This document shows, in pieces, positions 50,744 to 60,897 of a stretch of 64,000 nucleotides of DNA. The notes beneath the pieces are model-generated. The model was not told the origin of the DNA, ran no database searches, and worked only from the letters and a program-made list of their open reading frames with translations. Origin of the DNA: Roseivivax halotolerans (GTDB taxonomy: Bacteria; Pseudomonadota; Alphaproteobacteria; Rhodobacterales; Rhodobacteraceae). Each line of letters begins with the position of its first letter. Within the stretch, counting starts at the first letter, position 1. The position numbers and the translations under genes were made by a program. The stretch covers positions 62,001 through 126,000 of the forward strand of contig NZ_FOXV01000008.1 in NCBI RefSeq assembly GCF_900115815.1, written 5' to 3'.

Positions 50744-51475
50744 ATGGCCCAAGGCGACGAGCATACCACCACCTTCAAACGGGTTTTGTTGAAGATTTCG
50801 GGCGAGGCGCTGATGGGCGACCAGGGTTACGGCCTGCATCCCCCGACGGTGGAGCGGATTGCCCGCGAAGTGCAGTCGGTCCAGGAGATGGGTGTCGAGA
50901 TCTGCATGGTCATCGGCGGCGGCAATATCTTCCGCGGTCTGGCCGGATCGGCGCAGGGGATGGAGCGGACGACCGCCGATTACATGGGTATGCTCGCCAC
51001 GGTCATGAACGCGCTCGCGATGCAATCGGCGCTCGAAGGGCTCGGCGTCTATACTCGGGTGATCTCGGCCATCCGGATGGACGAGGTGGCTGAACCTTAC
51101 ATCCGCCGCCGCGCCGTGCGCCACCTTGAGAAAAAGCGCGTCTGCATCTTCGCCGCCGGTACGGGCAATCCGTATTTCACTACCGATACGGCCGCGACGC
51201 TCCGCGCAAACGAGATGGCCTGCGAGGCGATCTTCAAGGGAACGAAGGTCGACGGCGTGTACGACAAGGATCCGATGCAGCATCCCGACGCGGTGCGGTA
51301 CGACGAGGTCAGTTACGACGATTGCCTGGCCAAGCACCTCAAGGTCATGGATGCCTCCGCGATCGCGCTTGCGCGCGACAACAACCTGCCGATCATCGTC
51401 TTCTCGCTCGACGAGCCGGGCGGCTTCCGGGGTATTCTTGCAGGTAAAGGCACCTATACGAAGGTTCACGGCTAG
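50744..51475 (+). CDS. pyrH: UMP kinase PyrH
   Basis: This is a 243-residue uridylate kinase converting UMP to UDP. It has [15 protein letters not shown] at the N-terminus, [13 protein letters not shown], and the conserved region around [14 protein letters not shown] and [17 protein letters not shown]. Its position before frr is conserved in bacteria; tsf is not visible here because the upstream neighbour is the divergent miaA. Confidence 0.97.
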   Translation: MAQGDEHTTTFKRVLLKISGEALMGDQGYGLHPPTVERIAREVQSVQEMGVEICMVIGGGNIFRGLAGSAQGMERTTADYMGMLATVMNALAMQSALEGLGVYTRVISAIRMDEVAEPYIRRRAVRHLEKKRVCIFAAGTGNPYFTTDTAATLRANEMACEAIFKGTKVDGVYDKDPMQHPDAVRYDEVSYDDCLAKHLKVMDASAIALARDNNLPIIVFSLDEPGGFRGILAGKGTYTKVHG

Positions 51476-51568
51476 GGGCTGACGGATGGGGCGTCTATAC
51501 AAGACCTGCCGCGTCCCTTAGAACGCCCAGCGACGCATAAAAAACATCACGACGACCGAGACAGGATC

Positions 51569-52132
51569 ATGGCTGACGATTTCGAACTGGATACCGACGA
51601 TCTGAAGCGGCGCATGGATGGCGCCATGTCCAACCTCAGAACCGAATTCGCCTCGCTGCGGACGGGCCGGGCCTCGGCCTCGATGCTGGAGCCGGTGCAG
51701 GTCGAGGCTTACGGGCAGATGACGCCGATCAACCAGGTCGGCACAGTGAACGTGCCCGAGCCGCGCATGGTCACCATCAACGTTTGGGACAAGAGCCTCG
51801 TCAACAAGGTGGACAAGGCGATCCGCGAGTCGGGACTAGGGATCAATCCGCAGATGAACGGCACGATCATCATGCTGCCGATCCCCGAACTCAACGAGGA
51901 ACGCCGCCGCGAGCTGACCAAGGTCGCAGGTCAATACGCCGAGAATGCGCGCGTCTCCGTGCGGAACGTCCGCCGCGACGGCATGGACCAGATCAAGAAG
52001 GCCAAGAACGACGGCATGTCCGAGGACGATCAGAAGTTCTGGGAGACCGAGGTTCAGGATCTGACCGACGATTACATCAAGCGCGTGGACGAGGCGCTCG
52101 AGACCAAACAGCAGGAAATCATGCAGGTCTGA
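51569..52132 (+). CDS. frr: Ribosome recycling factor
   Basis: This is a 187-residue Frr that, with EF-G, splits post-termination ribosomes. Motifs: [40 protein letters not shown] and [25 protein letters not shown]. It is 93 bases downstream of pyrH in the conserved pyrH-frr order. Confidence 0.97.
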   Translation: MADDFELDTDDLKRRMDGAMSNLRTEFASLRTGRASASMLEPVQVEAYGQMTPINQVGTVNVPEPRMVTINVWDKSLVNKVDKAIRESGLGINPQMNGTIIMLPIPELNEERRRELTKVAGQYAENARVSVRNVRRDGMDQIKKAKNDGMSEDDQKFWETEVQDLTDDYIKRVDEALETKQQEIMQV

Positions 52133-52182
52133 GACCCCGCACCCGCCCGCGCAGCACGAAGACCGGTCAGGAGGCCGTTTCG

Positions 52183-52908
52183 ATGTCGAAACAGGACAAG
52201 CCCGCAGGCGCGCCGCGCCATGTCGCCGTCATCATGGACGGCAATGGCCGGTGGGCGCAAAGCCGGGGGCGGCCGCGCCTTTTCGGGCACCAGGCGGGCG
52301 CGCGGCGCGTGCGAGAGATCGTCGAGGCCTGCCCCGATTGCGGTGTCGAATACCTGACGATCTTCGCCTTCTCGACAGAGAACTGGAAGCGCACCCAGGA
52401 CGAAGTTGCGGGTCTCATGTCCCTCTTCCGGATCTACATCACACGCGAGGCGCGGGCGCTGCGCGACAACGACGTTCGTGTGCGCTTCATCGGCGATCGG
52501 GTGCGTCTCGACCACAAGTTGCAGAAGCTGATGGACCAGCTCGAGGCGATGACGGCCCATTGCGAAGGCACGAACCTGACGATCGCGCTCAATTACGGCG
52601 GCCGTGACGAGGTCGCCCGCGCAACCAAGCGCCTTGCCGAGGACGTCGCCGCGGGCCGGCTCGATCCGGCCGATGTCGGCGAGGAGACGCTGCCGCGCTA
52701 TCTCGACACCTGCCTTCTGCCCGATCCCGATCTCGTCATTCGCACGAGCGGCGAGGCGCGGATCTCGAACTTCCTACTGTGGCAATCCGCCTATTCCGAA
52801 TACGAATTCGTCGACACGCTCTGGCCCGATTTCACCGCAGCCGAATTCGCCCGGCTGACCGAAACCTTCGGAAGGCGGGAACGCCGCTACGGAGCCGTGC
52901 CTGCATGA
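52183..52908 (+). CDS. uppS: Undecaprenyl diphosphate synthase
   Basis: This is a 241-residue cis-prenyltransferase making the C55 carrier lipid for cell-wall synthesis. It has VAVIMDGNGRWAQSRGRPR with the catalytic Asp, FAFSTENWKRT, and LVIRTSGEARISNFLLWQSAY. AGGAGG precedes the ATG at 52183. It overlaps cdsA by 4 bases. Confidence 0.96.
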   Translation: MSKQDKPAGAPRHVAVIMDGNGRWAQSRGRPRLFGHQAGARRVREIVEACPDCGVEYLTIFAFSTENWKRTQDEVAGLMSLFRIYITREARALRDNDVRVRFIGDRVRLDHKLQKLMDQLEAMTAHCEGTNLTIALNYGGRDEVARATKRLAEDVAAGRLDPADVGEETLPRYLDTCLLPDPDLVIRTSGEARISNFLLWQSAYSEYEFVDTLWPDFTAAEFARLTETFGRRERRYGAVPA

Positions 52909-53705
52909 GTGCCAGGTCACGCTGGAACGACCTCTCCGAACGGATGATTTCGGGCATCGTGCTGGTGGCGGTCGGCATGACCGTCGTCTGGATCGGTGGA
53001 TTCACCTTCCATATCGCGATCGCGCTCATTGTTGGTCTTATGGTCTGGGAATTGGTCTCGATGCTGGACCACGACCGCGCGAAGACCCCGCTTGTTCTGG
53101 GTGTGGCCTCGGGGATCGCGGTGCTGACGGCAGGCGAGGTCTCGCCCGCGGTTGCGATGCCGCTGCTGCTGGCGCCCTCGATGCTCGGTATCGGGCAGAT
53201 GAGCCGGGGCGGCGTGACCTTTGCCAGCTTCACTGCCCTTATCATGCTCGCGGGCTACGGCATGATGGCTCACCGCGACGATTACGGGCTCTTCTGGATG
53301 CTCTGGCTCGTGCTGGTCGTCGTGGCAACGGATGTGGCGGGCTACTTTGCGGGCCGCCTGATCGGCGGGCCGAAATTCTGGCCGCGGGTCAGCCCCAAGA
53401 AGACCTGGTCGGGCACTGTGGCGGGTTGGATCGCTGCAGGCGCGCTCGGCGCGGCCTTCGCGGCATTGTCGAACGCCAATTACGGGCTGGTGCCATTGTC
53501 GATCGCGATCTCGATGGCGAGCCAGCTCGGCGATATCGCCGAAAGCGCGATCAAGCGCCGGGCAGGGGTCAAGGACAGCTCGAACCTCATTCCCGGCCAT
53601 GGCGGTCTGTTCGACCGGTTCGACGGTATGCTGGGCGCGGCGCTCTTCATCCTGATCGCGGGGCAGATCGTCGGCTTCCCGCCGGGTTTGCCGCCGAGCA
53701 TGTGA
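52905..53705 (+). CDS. cdsA: Phosphatidate cytidylyltransferase
   Basis: This 266-residue inner-membrane enzyme makes CDP-diacylglycerol, the precursor of all phospholipids. It has about seven membrane helices and the CDS signature near the C-terminus (AIKRRAGVKDSSNLIPGHGG followed by LFDRFDGMLGA). ATGA overlap with uppS; dxr starts 5 bases after its stop. Confidence 0.95.
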   Translation: MSARSRWNDLSERMISGIVLVAVGMTVVWIGGFTFHIAIALIVGLMVWELVSMLDHDRAKTPLVLGVASGIAVLTAGEVSPAVAMPLLLAPSMLGIGQMSRGGVTFASFTALIMLAGYGMMAHRDDYGLFWMLWLVLVVVATDVAGYFAGRLIGGPKFWPRVSPKKTWSGTVAGWIAAGALGAAFAALSNANYGLVPLSIAISMASQLGDIAESAIKRRAGVKDSSNLIPGHGGLFDRFDGMLGAALFILIAGQIVGFPPGLPPSM

Positions 53706-53709
53706 CCGG

Positions 53710-54879
53710 ATGACCGACAGACGGCGCATCTCCATCTTCGGGGCGACAGGCTCCATCGGACAGAACACGCTCGACCTTGTCGCGCGCGAGCCGGATCGGT
53801 TCGAGGTTGTCGCTCTGACCGGCGGCCGTAACGTGGCGCAGCTGGCGGCGGATGCGCGGCGCTTCGGCGCGAGCCTTGCCGTCACCGCTTTCGAGGATGC
53901 CTTGCCCGACCTGCGCGCGGCGCTTGATGGCTCCGGCATCGAGGCGGCGGCGGGCGAGGCTGCCCTTGTAGAGGCTGCGCGCCGGCCGGCGGATCTGGTC
54001 ATGTCCGCCATCGTCGGGGCGGCGGGGCTCGCACCGGGGCTCGCGGCGCTTGAGACGGGCGCGTCGCTCGCGCTTGCCAACAAGGAAAGCATGGTTTGCG
54101 CGGGCCCCTTGGTCATGGCGACGGCAGAGGCGCATGGCGGCCGTGTCATTCCCGTCGACAGCGAGCATTCAGCCGTGTTCCAGGCGCTCCTCGGCGAAGA
54201 TATCGCTTGCGTCGAGCGTGTCATCATCACCGCATCGGGCGGTGCGTTCCGCGACTGGCCGCTGGAGAAGCTGGCCGAGGCGACGCCCGCAGAGGCCGCG
54301 ACGCACCCCAATTGGGACATGGGCCAGCGTATCACCATCGATAGCGCCTCGATGTTCAACAAGGCGCTGGAACTGATCGAGACGAAGGAATTCTTCGGCT
54401 TCGCACCGAGCCAGATCGAGGCCGTGGTCCACCCCGAATCCATGATCCACGCGCTTGTCGGCTTCTGCGATGGCGGCCTCATGGCGCATGTCGGTCCGCC
54501 GGATATGCGCCATGCCATCGGTTTCGCGCTGAACTATCCCGCGCGCCGTCCCGTGCCGGTGGAGCGGATCGACCTTGCCAAGCTCGCGACGCTGACTTTC
54601 CGGCCCGCCGACGAAACGCGCTGGCCCGCCCTCCGCGTCGCGCGCGAGGTGATGGAAACGGGCGGTCTTTCGGGCGCGGTCTTCAATGCCGCCAAGGAGC
54701 GCGCGCTCGATGCGTTTATCGATGGCCGGATCGGATTCCTCGACATGCCGCGCATTGTGGAGCGCGTTCTCGACAGGGTTTCGGCCAAGGGCGGTCTCAA
54801 TATCGACGTGATCACGCTTGATAAGGTGCTCGAAGCAGACCATCTCGCACGAAGGCTTGCGGACGAAGAAATAGGCTGA
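53710..54879 (+). CDS. dxr: 1-deoxy-D-xylulose 5-phosphate reductoisomerase
   Basis: This is a 389-residue NADPH-dependent Dxr, the first committed step of the MEP isoprenoid pathway, which supplies UppS. Motifs: FGATGSIGQNTLDL, LANKESMVCAG, IPVDSEHSAVFQ, ITASGGAFRDW and HPNWDMGQRITIDSASM. Full length. Confidence 0.97.
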   Translation: MTDRRRISIFGATGSIGQNTLDLVAREPDRFEVVALTGGRNVAQLAADARRFGASLAVTAFEDALPDLRAALDGSGIEAAAGEAALVEAARRPADLVMSAIVGAAGLAPGLAALETGASLALANKESMVCAGPLVMATAEAHGGRVIPVDSEHSAVFQALLGEDIACVERVIITASGGAFRDWPLEKLAEATPAEAATHPNWDMGQRITIDSASMFNKALELIETKEFFGFAPSQIEAVVHPESMIHALVGFCDGGLMAHVGPPDMRHAIGFALNYPARRPVPVERIDLAKLATLTFRPADETRWPALRVAREVMETGGLSGAVFNAAKERALDAFIDGRIGFLDMPRIVERVLDRVSAKGGLNIDVITLDKVLEADHLARRLADEEIG

Positions 54880-54894
54880 AGAAGGGCAGGGGTT

Positions 54895-56238
54895 TTGGAT
54901 CTGGTGACGCTCATTCCGCAGTTCGGAGGTCTCCTCTGGACGCTTCTGGCCTTTATTGTCGCCCTGTCGGTGATCGTCGCCATCCACGAATACGGCCATT
55001 ACATCGTCGGACGCTGGTCGGGTATCGACGCCGACGTCTTCAGCCTCGGCTTCGGCCCGGTGATCTATTCGCGAGACGACAAGCGCGGCACGCGCTGGCA
55101 GATCGCGCTCTTCCCGCTCGGCGGATACGTCAAATTCCGCGGCGATGCGAACCCCTCGGGCGGCAAGGACGAAGCGGCGATGAGCGCGCTGCCGGAGAGT
55201 GAGCGCCGCCGCACGATGAACGGCGCGCCGCTTTGGGCGCGGGCCGCGACGGTTGCCGCCGGGCCGATCTTCAACTTCATCCTGTCCATTCTCGTCTTCA
55301 CGGGCGTCTTCATGGCGCGCGGCGTGGTGTCCGAGCCGATCACAGTGGGCGATCTGCGCCCGCTGCCCTCGGTGCAGGAGCTGGAGCCCGGCGACGAGAT
55401 CGTCGAAATCGCCGGTGTCGCCCCGCCGAGTTTCGAGGCTGCGGCAGATTTCGAAAGCTTCCTCGACGGCCTGCCGACCGAGCCCGTGCTCGACTACACC
55501 GTGCGCCGCGGCGAGGACGAGATCGTCTTTGAAGGCCCTTACGTCTATCCGCCTATCGCGACTTCGGTGGTGCCGCGCTCTGCCGCGGACGATGCGGGCT
55601 TCCGGAAGGGCGACGTGATCCTCACCATCGATGGCGCGGATGTCTTCGCCTTCGACCAGCTGCGCGAAAAGGTGGAGGGGTCCGAAGGCGCGCCGCTCGA
55701 TCTTGAGATCTGGCGCGATGGCGAGGTGATCGAAACGACGCTGACGCCGCGGCGGACCGACGAGCCGCAGCCTGACAATTCCTTCCGCACGGTCTACCGG
55801 ATCGGTATCGTGGGCGGTCTCTTTTTCGAGCCAGCCACGGAAACCCCCGGACCCTGGGATGCCGTCTCCTCGGGTGTGGCGCAGACCGGCATGATCATTG
55901 AAGGGTCGATCTCCGGTCTCTGGCACATGATCACCGGCGCGATCTCCACCTGCAATCTCTCGGGCCCCATCGGCATCGCCGAGACGAGCGGCTCGATGGC
56001 AAGCCAGGGGACGACCAATTTCATCTGGTTCATCGCCGTCCTGTCGACCGCGGTCGGGCTTCTGAATCTGTTTCCGGTTCCCGTTCTCGACGGGGGACAT
56101 CTGTGCTTTTACGCCTATGAGGCTGTCTCGGGGCGTCCGCCTTCCGACCGCGCGCTCAAAGTGCTGATGTCGATCGGCCTGACGCTCGTGCTGTCCCTCA
56201 TGGTTTTCGGCATCACCAACGATCTGTTCTGTCCCTGA
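54895..56238 (+). CDS. rseP: RseP-type site-2 protease
   Basis: This is a 447-residue inner-membrane metalloprotease with zinc site HEYGH (His31, Glu32, His35), two PDZ-like regions (about 130-300) and the C-terminal NLFPVPVLDGGHL with the third ligand Asp399. It completes cleavage of membrane-bound anti-sigma factors and clears signal peptides. It starts at TTG 54895 with AGGGCAGGGG upstream, 16 bases after dxr. Confidence 0.93.
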   Translation: MDLVTLIPQFGGLLWTLLAFIVALSVIVAIHEYGHYIVGRWSGIDADVFSLGFGPVIYSRDDKRGTRWQIALFPLGGYVKFRGDANPSGGKDEAAMSALPESERRRTMNGAPLWARAATVAAGPIFNFILSILVFTGVFMARGVVSEPITVGDLRPLPSVQELEPGDEIVEIAGVAPPSFEAAADFESFLDGLPTEPVLDYTVRRGEDEIVFEGPYVYPPIATSVVPRSAADDAGFRKGDVILTIDGADVFAFDQLREKVEGSEGAPLDLEIWRDGEVIETTLTPRRTDEPQPDNSFRTVYRIGIVGGLFFEPATETPGPWDAVSSGVAQTGMIIEGSISGLWHMITGAISTCNLSGPIGIAETSGSMASQGTTNFIWFIAVLSTAVGLLNLFPVPVLDGGHLCFYAYEAVSGRPPSDRALKVLMSIGLTLVLSLMVFGITNDLFCP

Positions 56239-56342
56239 TCCGACAGGGGCAGCGGCCATTCTGGCGCCGCGCCCTTGCCGCAAAACTGCCGCAATCAGGT
56301 GGCAGCTATCATCCGTGAAACGGCAGCTTTACGGATAAGGAC

Positions 56343-56471
56343 ATGCAACAGGCCATTCATGACGGCTATCGCAGCCTCGGGTTGATCGTGAACCTGAACT
56401 GGGACCGCATCCTCTACGGTCTGACCATCGTTGTGGCCCTGTGCCTCGGCACGTTCGTGGGCTCTTTCTGA
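56343..56471 (+). CDS. Small membrane protein between rseP and bamA (42 residues)
   Basis: This short ORF encodes MQQAIHDGYRSLGLIVNLN, then WDRILYGLTIVVALCLGTF and VGSF, with one C-terminal membrane helix (about 22-40). AAGGA lies unusually close (1 base) to the ATG, which lowers confidence. The helix, the NLNWDRILY segment and its placement inside a dense operon favour a real gene. Function unknown. Confidence 0.6.
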   Translation: MQQAIHDGYRSLGLIVNLNWDRILYGLTIVVALCLGTFVGSF

Positions 56472-56556
56472 GCGCTATTTTCCCCCTTCTGGCTTTTGAC
56501 AAGGTTCGCCAATCCCGATACTGACTTCTTTGAGGGATGTCTGAAGGATAGGCGGG

Positions 56557-58911
56557 ATGTCGAGCACGACCAACGCGCGGCCGCGTCTGGCGGCGCTAAA
56601 CGCGATGACCAAACGCGCAAGTTTGGCGATTTTTGCACTCACGGCGACGACGGCTCTGGTGTCTGTTCCACAATCGGTGGTGGCGCAGACCTTCGTCTTC
56701 AACAACGTGCAGATCGAAGGCACCCAGCGGATCGAGCCGTCCACGATTCTGAGCTATGCCGGGATCGCGCGTGGTGAACCGGTCTCGGCCGGGCAACTGA
56801 ACGATGCCTTCCAGAACATCCAGAATTCGGGCCTTTTTGAGAGCGTCGAGATCGTCCCGCAGGGCAACACGCTCCTGATCCGGGTCGTCGAGTATCCGAC
56901 GATCAACCGCATTGCGATCGAGGGCAACCGGCGCATCGACGACGAGGACCTCGCGCCGCTTCTGCAATCGCAATCGCGCCGGGTCTATTCGCCCTCTACC
57001 GCCGAGGCCGACGCGAACGAGATCGCCGAAGCCTATCTTCAGCAGGGCCGGATCGCCGCACGCGTTCAGCCGCGCGTCATTCGCCGCTCCGATAACCGCA
57101 TCGACCTTGTCTTCGAGGTGTTCGAGGGCGGTGTCGCCGAGGTCGAGCGCATCGGCTTTGTCGGCAACCAGCAATATTCCGATCGTCGCCTGCGCCGCGT
57201 TGTCGAGACCAAGCAGGCCGGCCTTCTGCGCGCGATCATTCAGAGCGACACGTTCATCGAGGATCGCATCCAGTTCGACCAGCAGCTTCTCGAGGATTTC
57301 TACGCCTCGCGCGGCTACGTCGACTTCCGTATCACCGGCGTGAACGCGGAACTCGCGCGGGAACGTGACGGCTATTTCGTGACCTTCAACGTCGAGGAAG
57401 GCCAGCAATTCCGCTTCGGACAGGTTAGCGTGACCTCCGATCTGCCGGAAGTGGACATTCCCGCCTTCCAAAGCGCGACCACTGTTCGCACGGGCAACAT
57501 CTACGCACCGCAGCTCGTCGACCGCGACATCGAGCGCCTCGAGCGTCGGGCGGTCGAGGAAGGGCTCGATTTCGTCCGCGTCGAACCGCGCGTGATCCGC
57601 AACGATCGCGACCTGACGCTCGATGTCGAGTTCGTGCTGACGCGCGGGCCGCGCATCTTCGTCGAGCGGATCGACATCGAAGGCAACACCACCACGCTCG
57701 ACCGTGTCGTGCGCCGCCAGTTCGAAACCGTCGAAGGCGATCCCTTCAACCCGCGCGAGATCCGCAACGCCGCTGAACGCATCCGGGCGCTCGGCTATTT
57801 CGCGGACGCGCAGGTGGAAGCCCGCGAAGGCTCCTCGCCGCAGCAGGTGATCGTCGATGTCGATGTCGAAGAGCAGCCCACCGGCTCCATCAGTATCGGC
57901 GGCTCCTTCTCAAGCTCGACCGGTTTCGGTCTGAACTTGTCCTTCGCGGAGCAGAACTTCCTAGGCCGCGGTCAACAGCTTAGCCTTTCGGCAACTACAA
58001 CTGCGGACACAGAACGATATTCTTTCGACTTTGTCGAGCCGGCACTCCTGGGCCGGGATCTCGCCTTCGGTTTGGGGCTGTCCTATGCGCGGACGGAACA
58101 GGATAACTCTGACTACAACACGGAAGTAGCACGATTTTCGCCCTCTCTAGCATTTCCAATCTCAGAAAATGGTCGTCTGAGACTTAGCTATACACTTGAG
58201 AGCACAGACTTGACCGTGCCCGATGCATCGGATGTCGGCGGGATTGTACGTGCCGAGGCGGCGCAGGGTCAGGTTATCAAAAGCTCGCTCGGCTACCGCT
58301 TCAGCTACGACACGCGCCGGACCGGGCTCGACCCGAACGCGGGCGTGCTTCTGGAGTTCGGACAGGAATTCGGGGGCGTCGGCGGCGATGTGTCCTTCGT
58401 CGAGACCCGCGCGCGCGCCGTGGCGCAGCGCTTGGCCTTCAGCGAGGAAGTGACGCTCCGCGCGACCCTCGAAGCTGGCGCGCTCAATTATCTCGACGGC
58501 GATTCAAGCCGCGTGACCGACCGCTTCTTCCTTGGCTCGAGCCTCATGCGCGGCTTCGAGCCCGGCGGGATCGGCCCGCGCGAAGTTGGCCCAGGCGTTG
58601 ATGACGCGCTTGGCGGCGATTACTTCGCGGTCGCTCGCTTCGAGGCCGAATTCCCGTTGGGCCTGCCGGACGAATACGGCGTCTCGGGCGGCGTGTTCTA
58701 CGATGTCGGCACGCTCTGGGGCGTCGAGAACAAGGACAACGCGACGGGATCGGTGCTCTACGATGATGCCTCGATCCGGCAGGTCGCGGGTGTGTCGCTG
58801 TTCTGGGACACGCCGCTCGGCCCGTTGCGGTTCAACTTCTCCGAGGCCCTTCAGAAGGAAAAAGAGGATCGTGAACAGAACTTTGAGCTGACGATCTCGA
58901 CCGACTTCTGA
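56557..58911 (+). CDS. bamA: Outer-membrane protein assembly factor BamA
   Basis: This is a 784-residue Omp85-family protein that inserts beta-barrel proteins into the outer membrane. It has a signal peptide region (about 1-44, ending SVVAQ), five POTRA domains (about 45-440) and a 16-strand barrel (about 445-784). The loop-6 VRGF-type motif appears as LMRGFEPGGIGPRE, and the final strand ends ELTISTDF. A stretch around 57960-58230 within the early barrel is notably lower in GC and uses rarer codons than the rest. The stop overlaps the skp start (TGATG). Confidence 0.96.
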   Translation: MSSTTNARPRLAALNAMTKRASLAIFALTATTALVSVPQSVVAQTFVFNNVQIEGTQRIEPSTILSYAGIARGEPVSAGQLNDAFQNIQNSGLFESVEIVPQGNTLLIRVVEYPTINRIAIEGNRRIDDEDLAPLLQSQSRRVYSPSTAEADANEIAEAYLQQGRIAARVQPRVIRRSDNRIDLVFEVFEGGVAEVERIGFVGNQQYSDRRLRRVVETKQAGLLRAIIQSDTFIEDRIQFDQQLLEDFYASRGYVDFRITGVNAELARERDGYFVTFNVEEGQQFRFGQVSVTSDLPEVDIPAFQSATTVRTGNIYAPQLVDRDIERLERRAVEEGLDFVRVEPRVIRNDRDLTLDVEFVLTRGPRIFVERIDIEGNTTTLDRVVRRQFETVEGDPFNPREIRNAAERIRALGYFADAQVEAREGSSPQQVIVDVDVEEQPTGSISIGGSFSSSTGFGLNLSFAEQNFLGRGQQLSLSATTTADTERYSFDFVEPALLGRDLAFGLGLSYARTEQDNSDYNTEVARFSPSLAFPISENGRLRLSYTLESTDLTVPDASDVGGIVRAEAAQGQVIKSSLGYRFSYDTRRTGLDPNAGVLLEFGQEFGGVGGDVSFVETRARAVAQRLAFSEEVTLRATLEAGALNYLDGDSSRVTDRFFLGSSLMRGFEPGGIGPREVGPGVDDALGGDYFAVARFEAEFPLGLPDEYGVSGGVFYDVGTLWGVENKDNATGSVLYDDASIRQVAGVSLFWDTPLGPLRFNFSEALQKEKEDREQNFELTISTDF

Positions 58912-59579
58912 TGATACGTCTCTGGGCGATCTGGCTCGGCAGCGCGATCCTCGCGCTGGTATTGGCCTTGCCCGTTCTGGCGCAAGACCAAGGCTCTGGC
59001 GAGCGCGCGGTCGTCCGCTCGCCGATCCTGACCATTGAGTCCGAGCGGTTCTTTGGCGAAAGCGCGTTCGGTCAGCGGCTTCTGTCGCAGATCGAGGAGG
59101 ACGGACAGGCACTCGCCGCGGAAAACCGGCGTCTCGAGGCCGAACTCACCGCAGAGGAACGCCGGCTGACCGAGCTGCGCGGAACCGTTGAGCCGGAAGC
59201 GTTCCGCGAGATGGCCGACGATTTCGACACCCGCGTTCAGGACCTGCGCCAGCAACAGGACGCGAAGGCGCGCGCGCTCGCCAATCGTGACGAGACCGCC
59301 CGGCGGCAATTCTTCAGCGCGGCCCAGCCCGTGCTCGGTGAAATCCTGCGCGATGCTGGTGCGGCGCTGATCCTCGAACGCGGAAACGTCCTGCTGAGCG
59401 CGAATTCCATCGACATCACCGACGTCGCGATCGCGCGCGTCGACGCCACGATCGGCGATGGCTCCGACCTGGGTTCGGGCGCACCGGAAGGCACGCCGAC
59501 AGAGCAGGCGCCGCAGCCGCAGGCGGACGACGGATCGCTCTTCGATATGGGCGAGGGCGCGCCGAACGCCACGGAGTGA
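58911..59579 (+). CDS. skp: OmpH/Skp-family periplasmic chaperone
   Basis: This is a 222-residue exported protein with a signal peptide (ending PVLAQ) and a long charged helical section (about 55-130, coiled-coil-like with [16 protein letters not shown]), as in Skp, which delivers unfolded outer-membrane proteins to BamA. The acidic, Pro/Gln-rich C-terminal tail is longer than in E. coli Skp. It overlaps the bamA stop by one base. Confidence 0.9.
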   Translation: MIRLWAIWLGSAILALVLALPVLAQDQGSGERAVVRSPILTIESERFFGESAFGQRLLSQIEEDGQALAAENRRLEAELTAEERRLTELRGTVEPEAFREMADDFDTRVQDLRQQQDAKARALANRDETARRQFFSAAQPVLGEILRDAGAALILERGNVLLSANSIDITDVAIARVDATIGDGSDLGSGAPEGTPTEQAPQPQADDGSLFDMGEGAPNATE

Positions 59580-59643
59580 CGCGCTTGCCAGTTCGGGCCG
59601 AGGTTGCTACCGAACGGGAAAGCACAAATTCCGGGGAGCGGGC

Positions 59644-60105
59644 ATGTCCGACGATCTCAAACGCGCCGATATCCAACTGATCCAGCGCATTCTGCCGCAC
59701 CGGTATCCCTTCCTTCTGGTGGACCGGCTCGAAGAGATCGACGGCTATTCCTCGGCCGTAGGCATCAAGAACGTCACGATGAACGAGCCCCATTTCCAGG
59801 GCCATTTCCCCGGCACTCCGATCATGCCGGGTGTCACCATCGTCGAGGCGATGGCCCAGACTGCTGGGGTGATGGTCGGGACTGCGCTCGATCTCGCCGA
59901 CAAGAACATGCTCATTTACTTCATGGGCATCGACGGCTGCAAATTCCGCCGCAAGGTCGTGCCGGGCGATCAGCTCCGCATGCGTCTCGAGACGGTGCGC
60001 GGCAAGCCGGGCGGCAAGGTCTGGAAGTTCAAGGGCCAAGCGACCGTCGAAGGCGAGATGGCCGCCGAGGCGGAGTTCACCGCGATGATGGACCTCACCT
60101 CTTGA
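59644..60105 (+). CDS. fabZ: 3-hydroxyacyl-ACP dehydratase FabZ
   Basis: This is a 153-residue dehydratase of fatty acid synthesis with catalytic His54 and Glu68 in [19 protein letters not shown] and the early [13 protein letters not shown]. Here it follows skp directly, with no lpxD between. Its stop overlaps the lpxA TTG start. Confidence 0.97.
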   Translation: MSDDLKRADIQLIQRILPHRYPFLLVDRLEEIDGYSSAVGIKNVTMNEPHFQGHFPGTPIMPGVTIVEAMAQTAGVMVGTALDLADKNMLIYFMGIDGCKFRRKVVPGDQLRMRLETVRGKPGGKVWKFKGQATVEGEMAAEAEFTAMMDLTS

Positions 60106-60890
60106 CCGGAAGCCGCATTCATCCCAGTGCCGTGATCGAGGACGGGGCCGAGATCGGTCCCGGCTGCGAGATCGGCCCGTTCTGCCATATCGGCCCGGAT
60201 GTCCGGATCGGGCCCGGCAACGTTTTTAAATCGCATGTCGTGGTCACGGGAGAGACCGAAATCGGCGCGGAGAACGCGATCTATTCCTTTGCGGTGATCG
60301 GGGAGATCCCACAGGACAAGAAATTCAAAGGCGAGAAGACCCGTCTCGTCATCGGCGATCGAAATCGCATCCGCGAACACGTGACGATGAATGCCGGCAC
60401 CGATGGCGGTGGCGGCGTCACGAGTGTCGGCAATGACGGTCTGTTCATGGCGGGATGCCACGTCGCGCATGATGTGCGGATCGGGAACAACGTGATCCTT
60501 GTGAACAATTCCGCGCTCGCGGGCCATTGCGTGATCGAGGACGATGTCATCGTCGGCGGCCTCTCGGGCGTGCATCAGTTCGTGCGGATCGGACGCGGTG
60601 CGATCATCGGCGCGGTGACGATGGTGACGAACGACGTCATTCCCTACGGGCTGGTGCAGGCCCCGCGCGGCGTGCTCGACGGGCTGAACCTCGTCGGGCT
60701 GAAGAGGCGGGGCGTCGCGCGCTCGGACATCACGGCGCTGAGGGCCGCGTTCCAGATGCTCGCGCAAGGCGAAGGCGCGTTCCAGGACCGTGCGCGCCGT
60801 CTCGGCGAAGACACGGAAAGCCCCTACGTCCGCGAGATCGTCGATTTCGTCCTCGCCGCCACTGACCGTCACTTCCTGACGCCGGGCTGA
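60102..60890 (+). CDS. lpxA: UDP-GlcNAc acyltransferase LpxA
   Basis: This is a 262-residue left-handed beta-helix enzyme, the first step of lipid A synthesis. Hexapeptide repeats start at once ([16 protein letters not shown]), with catalytic His in [13 protein letters not shown] and the C-terminal helical part ([12 protein letters not shown]). The TTG at 60102 overlaps the fabZ stop (TTGA); no in-frame ATG gives a full N-terminus. Confidence 0.95.
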   Translation: MTGSRIHPSAVIEDGAEIGPGCEIGPFCHIGPDVRIGPGNVFKSHVVVTGETEIGAENAIYSFAVIGEIPQDKKFKGEKTRLVIGDRNRIREHVTMNAGTDGGGGVTSVGNDGLFMAGCHVAHDVRIGNNVILVNNSALAGHCVIEDDVIVGGLSGVHQFVRIGRGAIIGAVTMVTNDVIPYGLVQAPRGVLDGLNLVGLKRRGVARSDITALRAAFQMLAQGEGAFQDRARRLGEDTESPYVREIVDFVLAATDRHFLTPG

Positions 60891-60897
60891 CGCGGCG

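Noticed and set aside
54169-56283. A 704-codon minus-strand open frame across dxr and rseP
   Set aside because: It is an antisense shadow of two well-conserved housekeeping genes; no motif and no start context.
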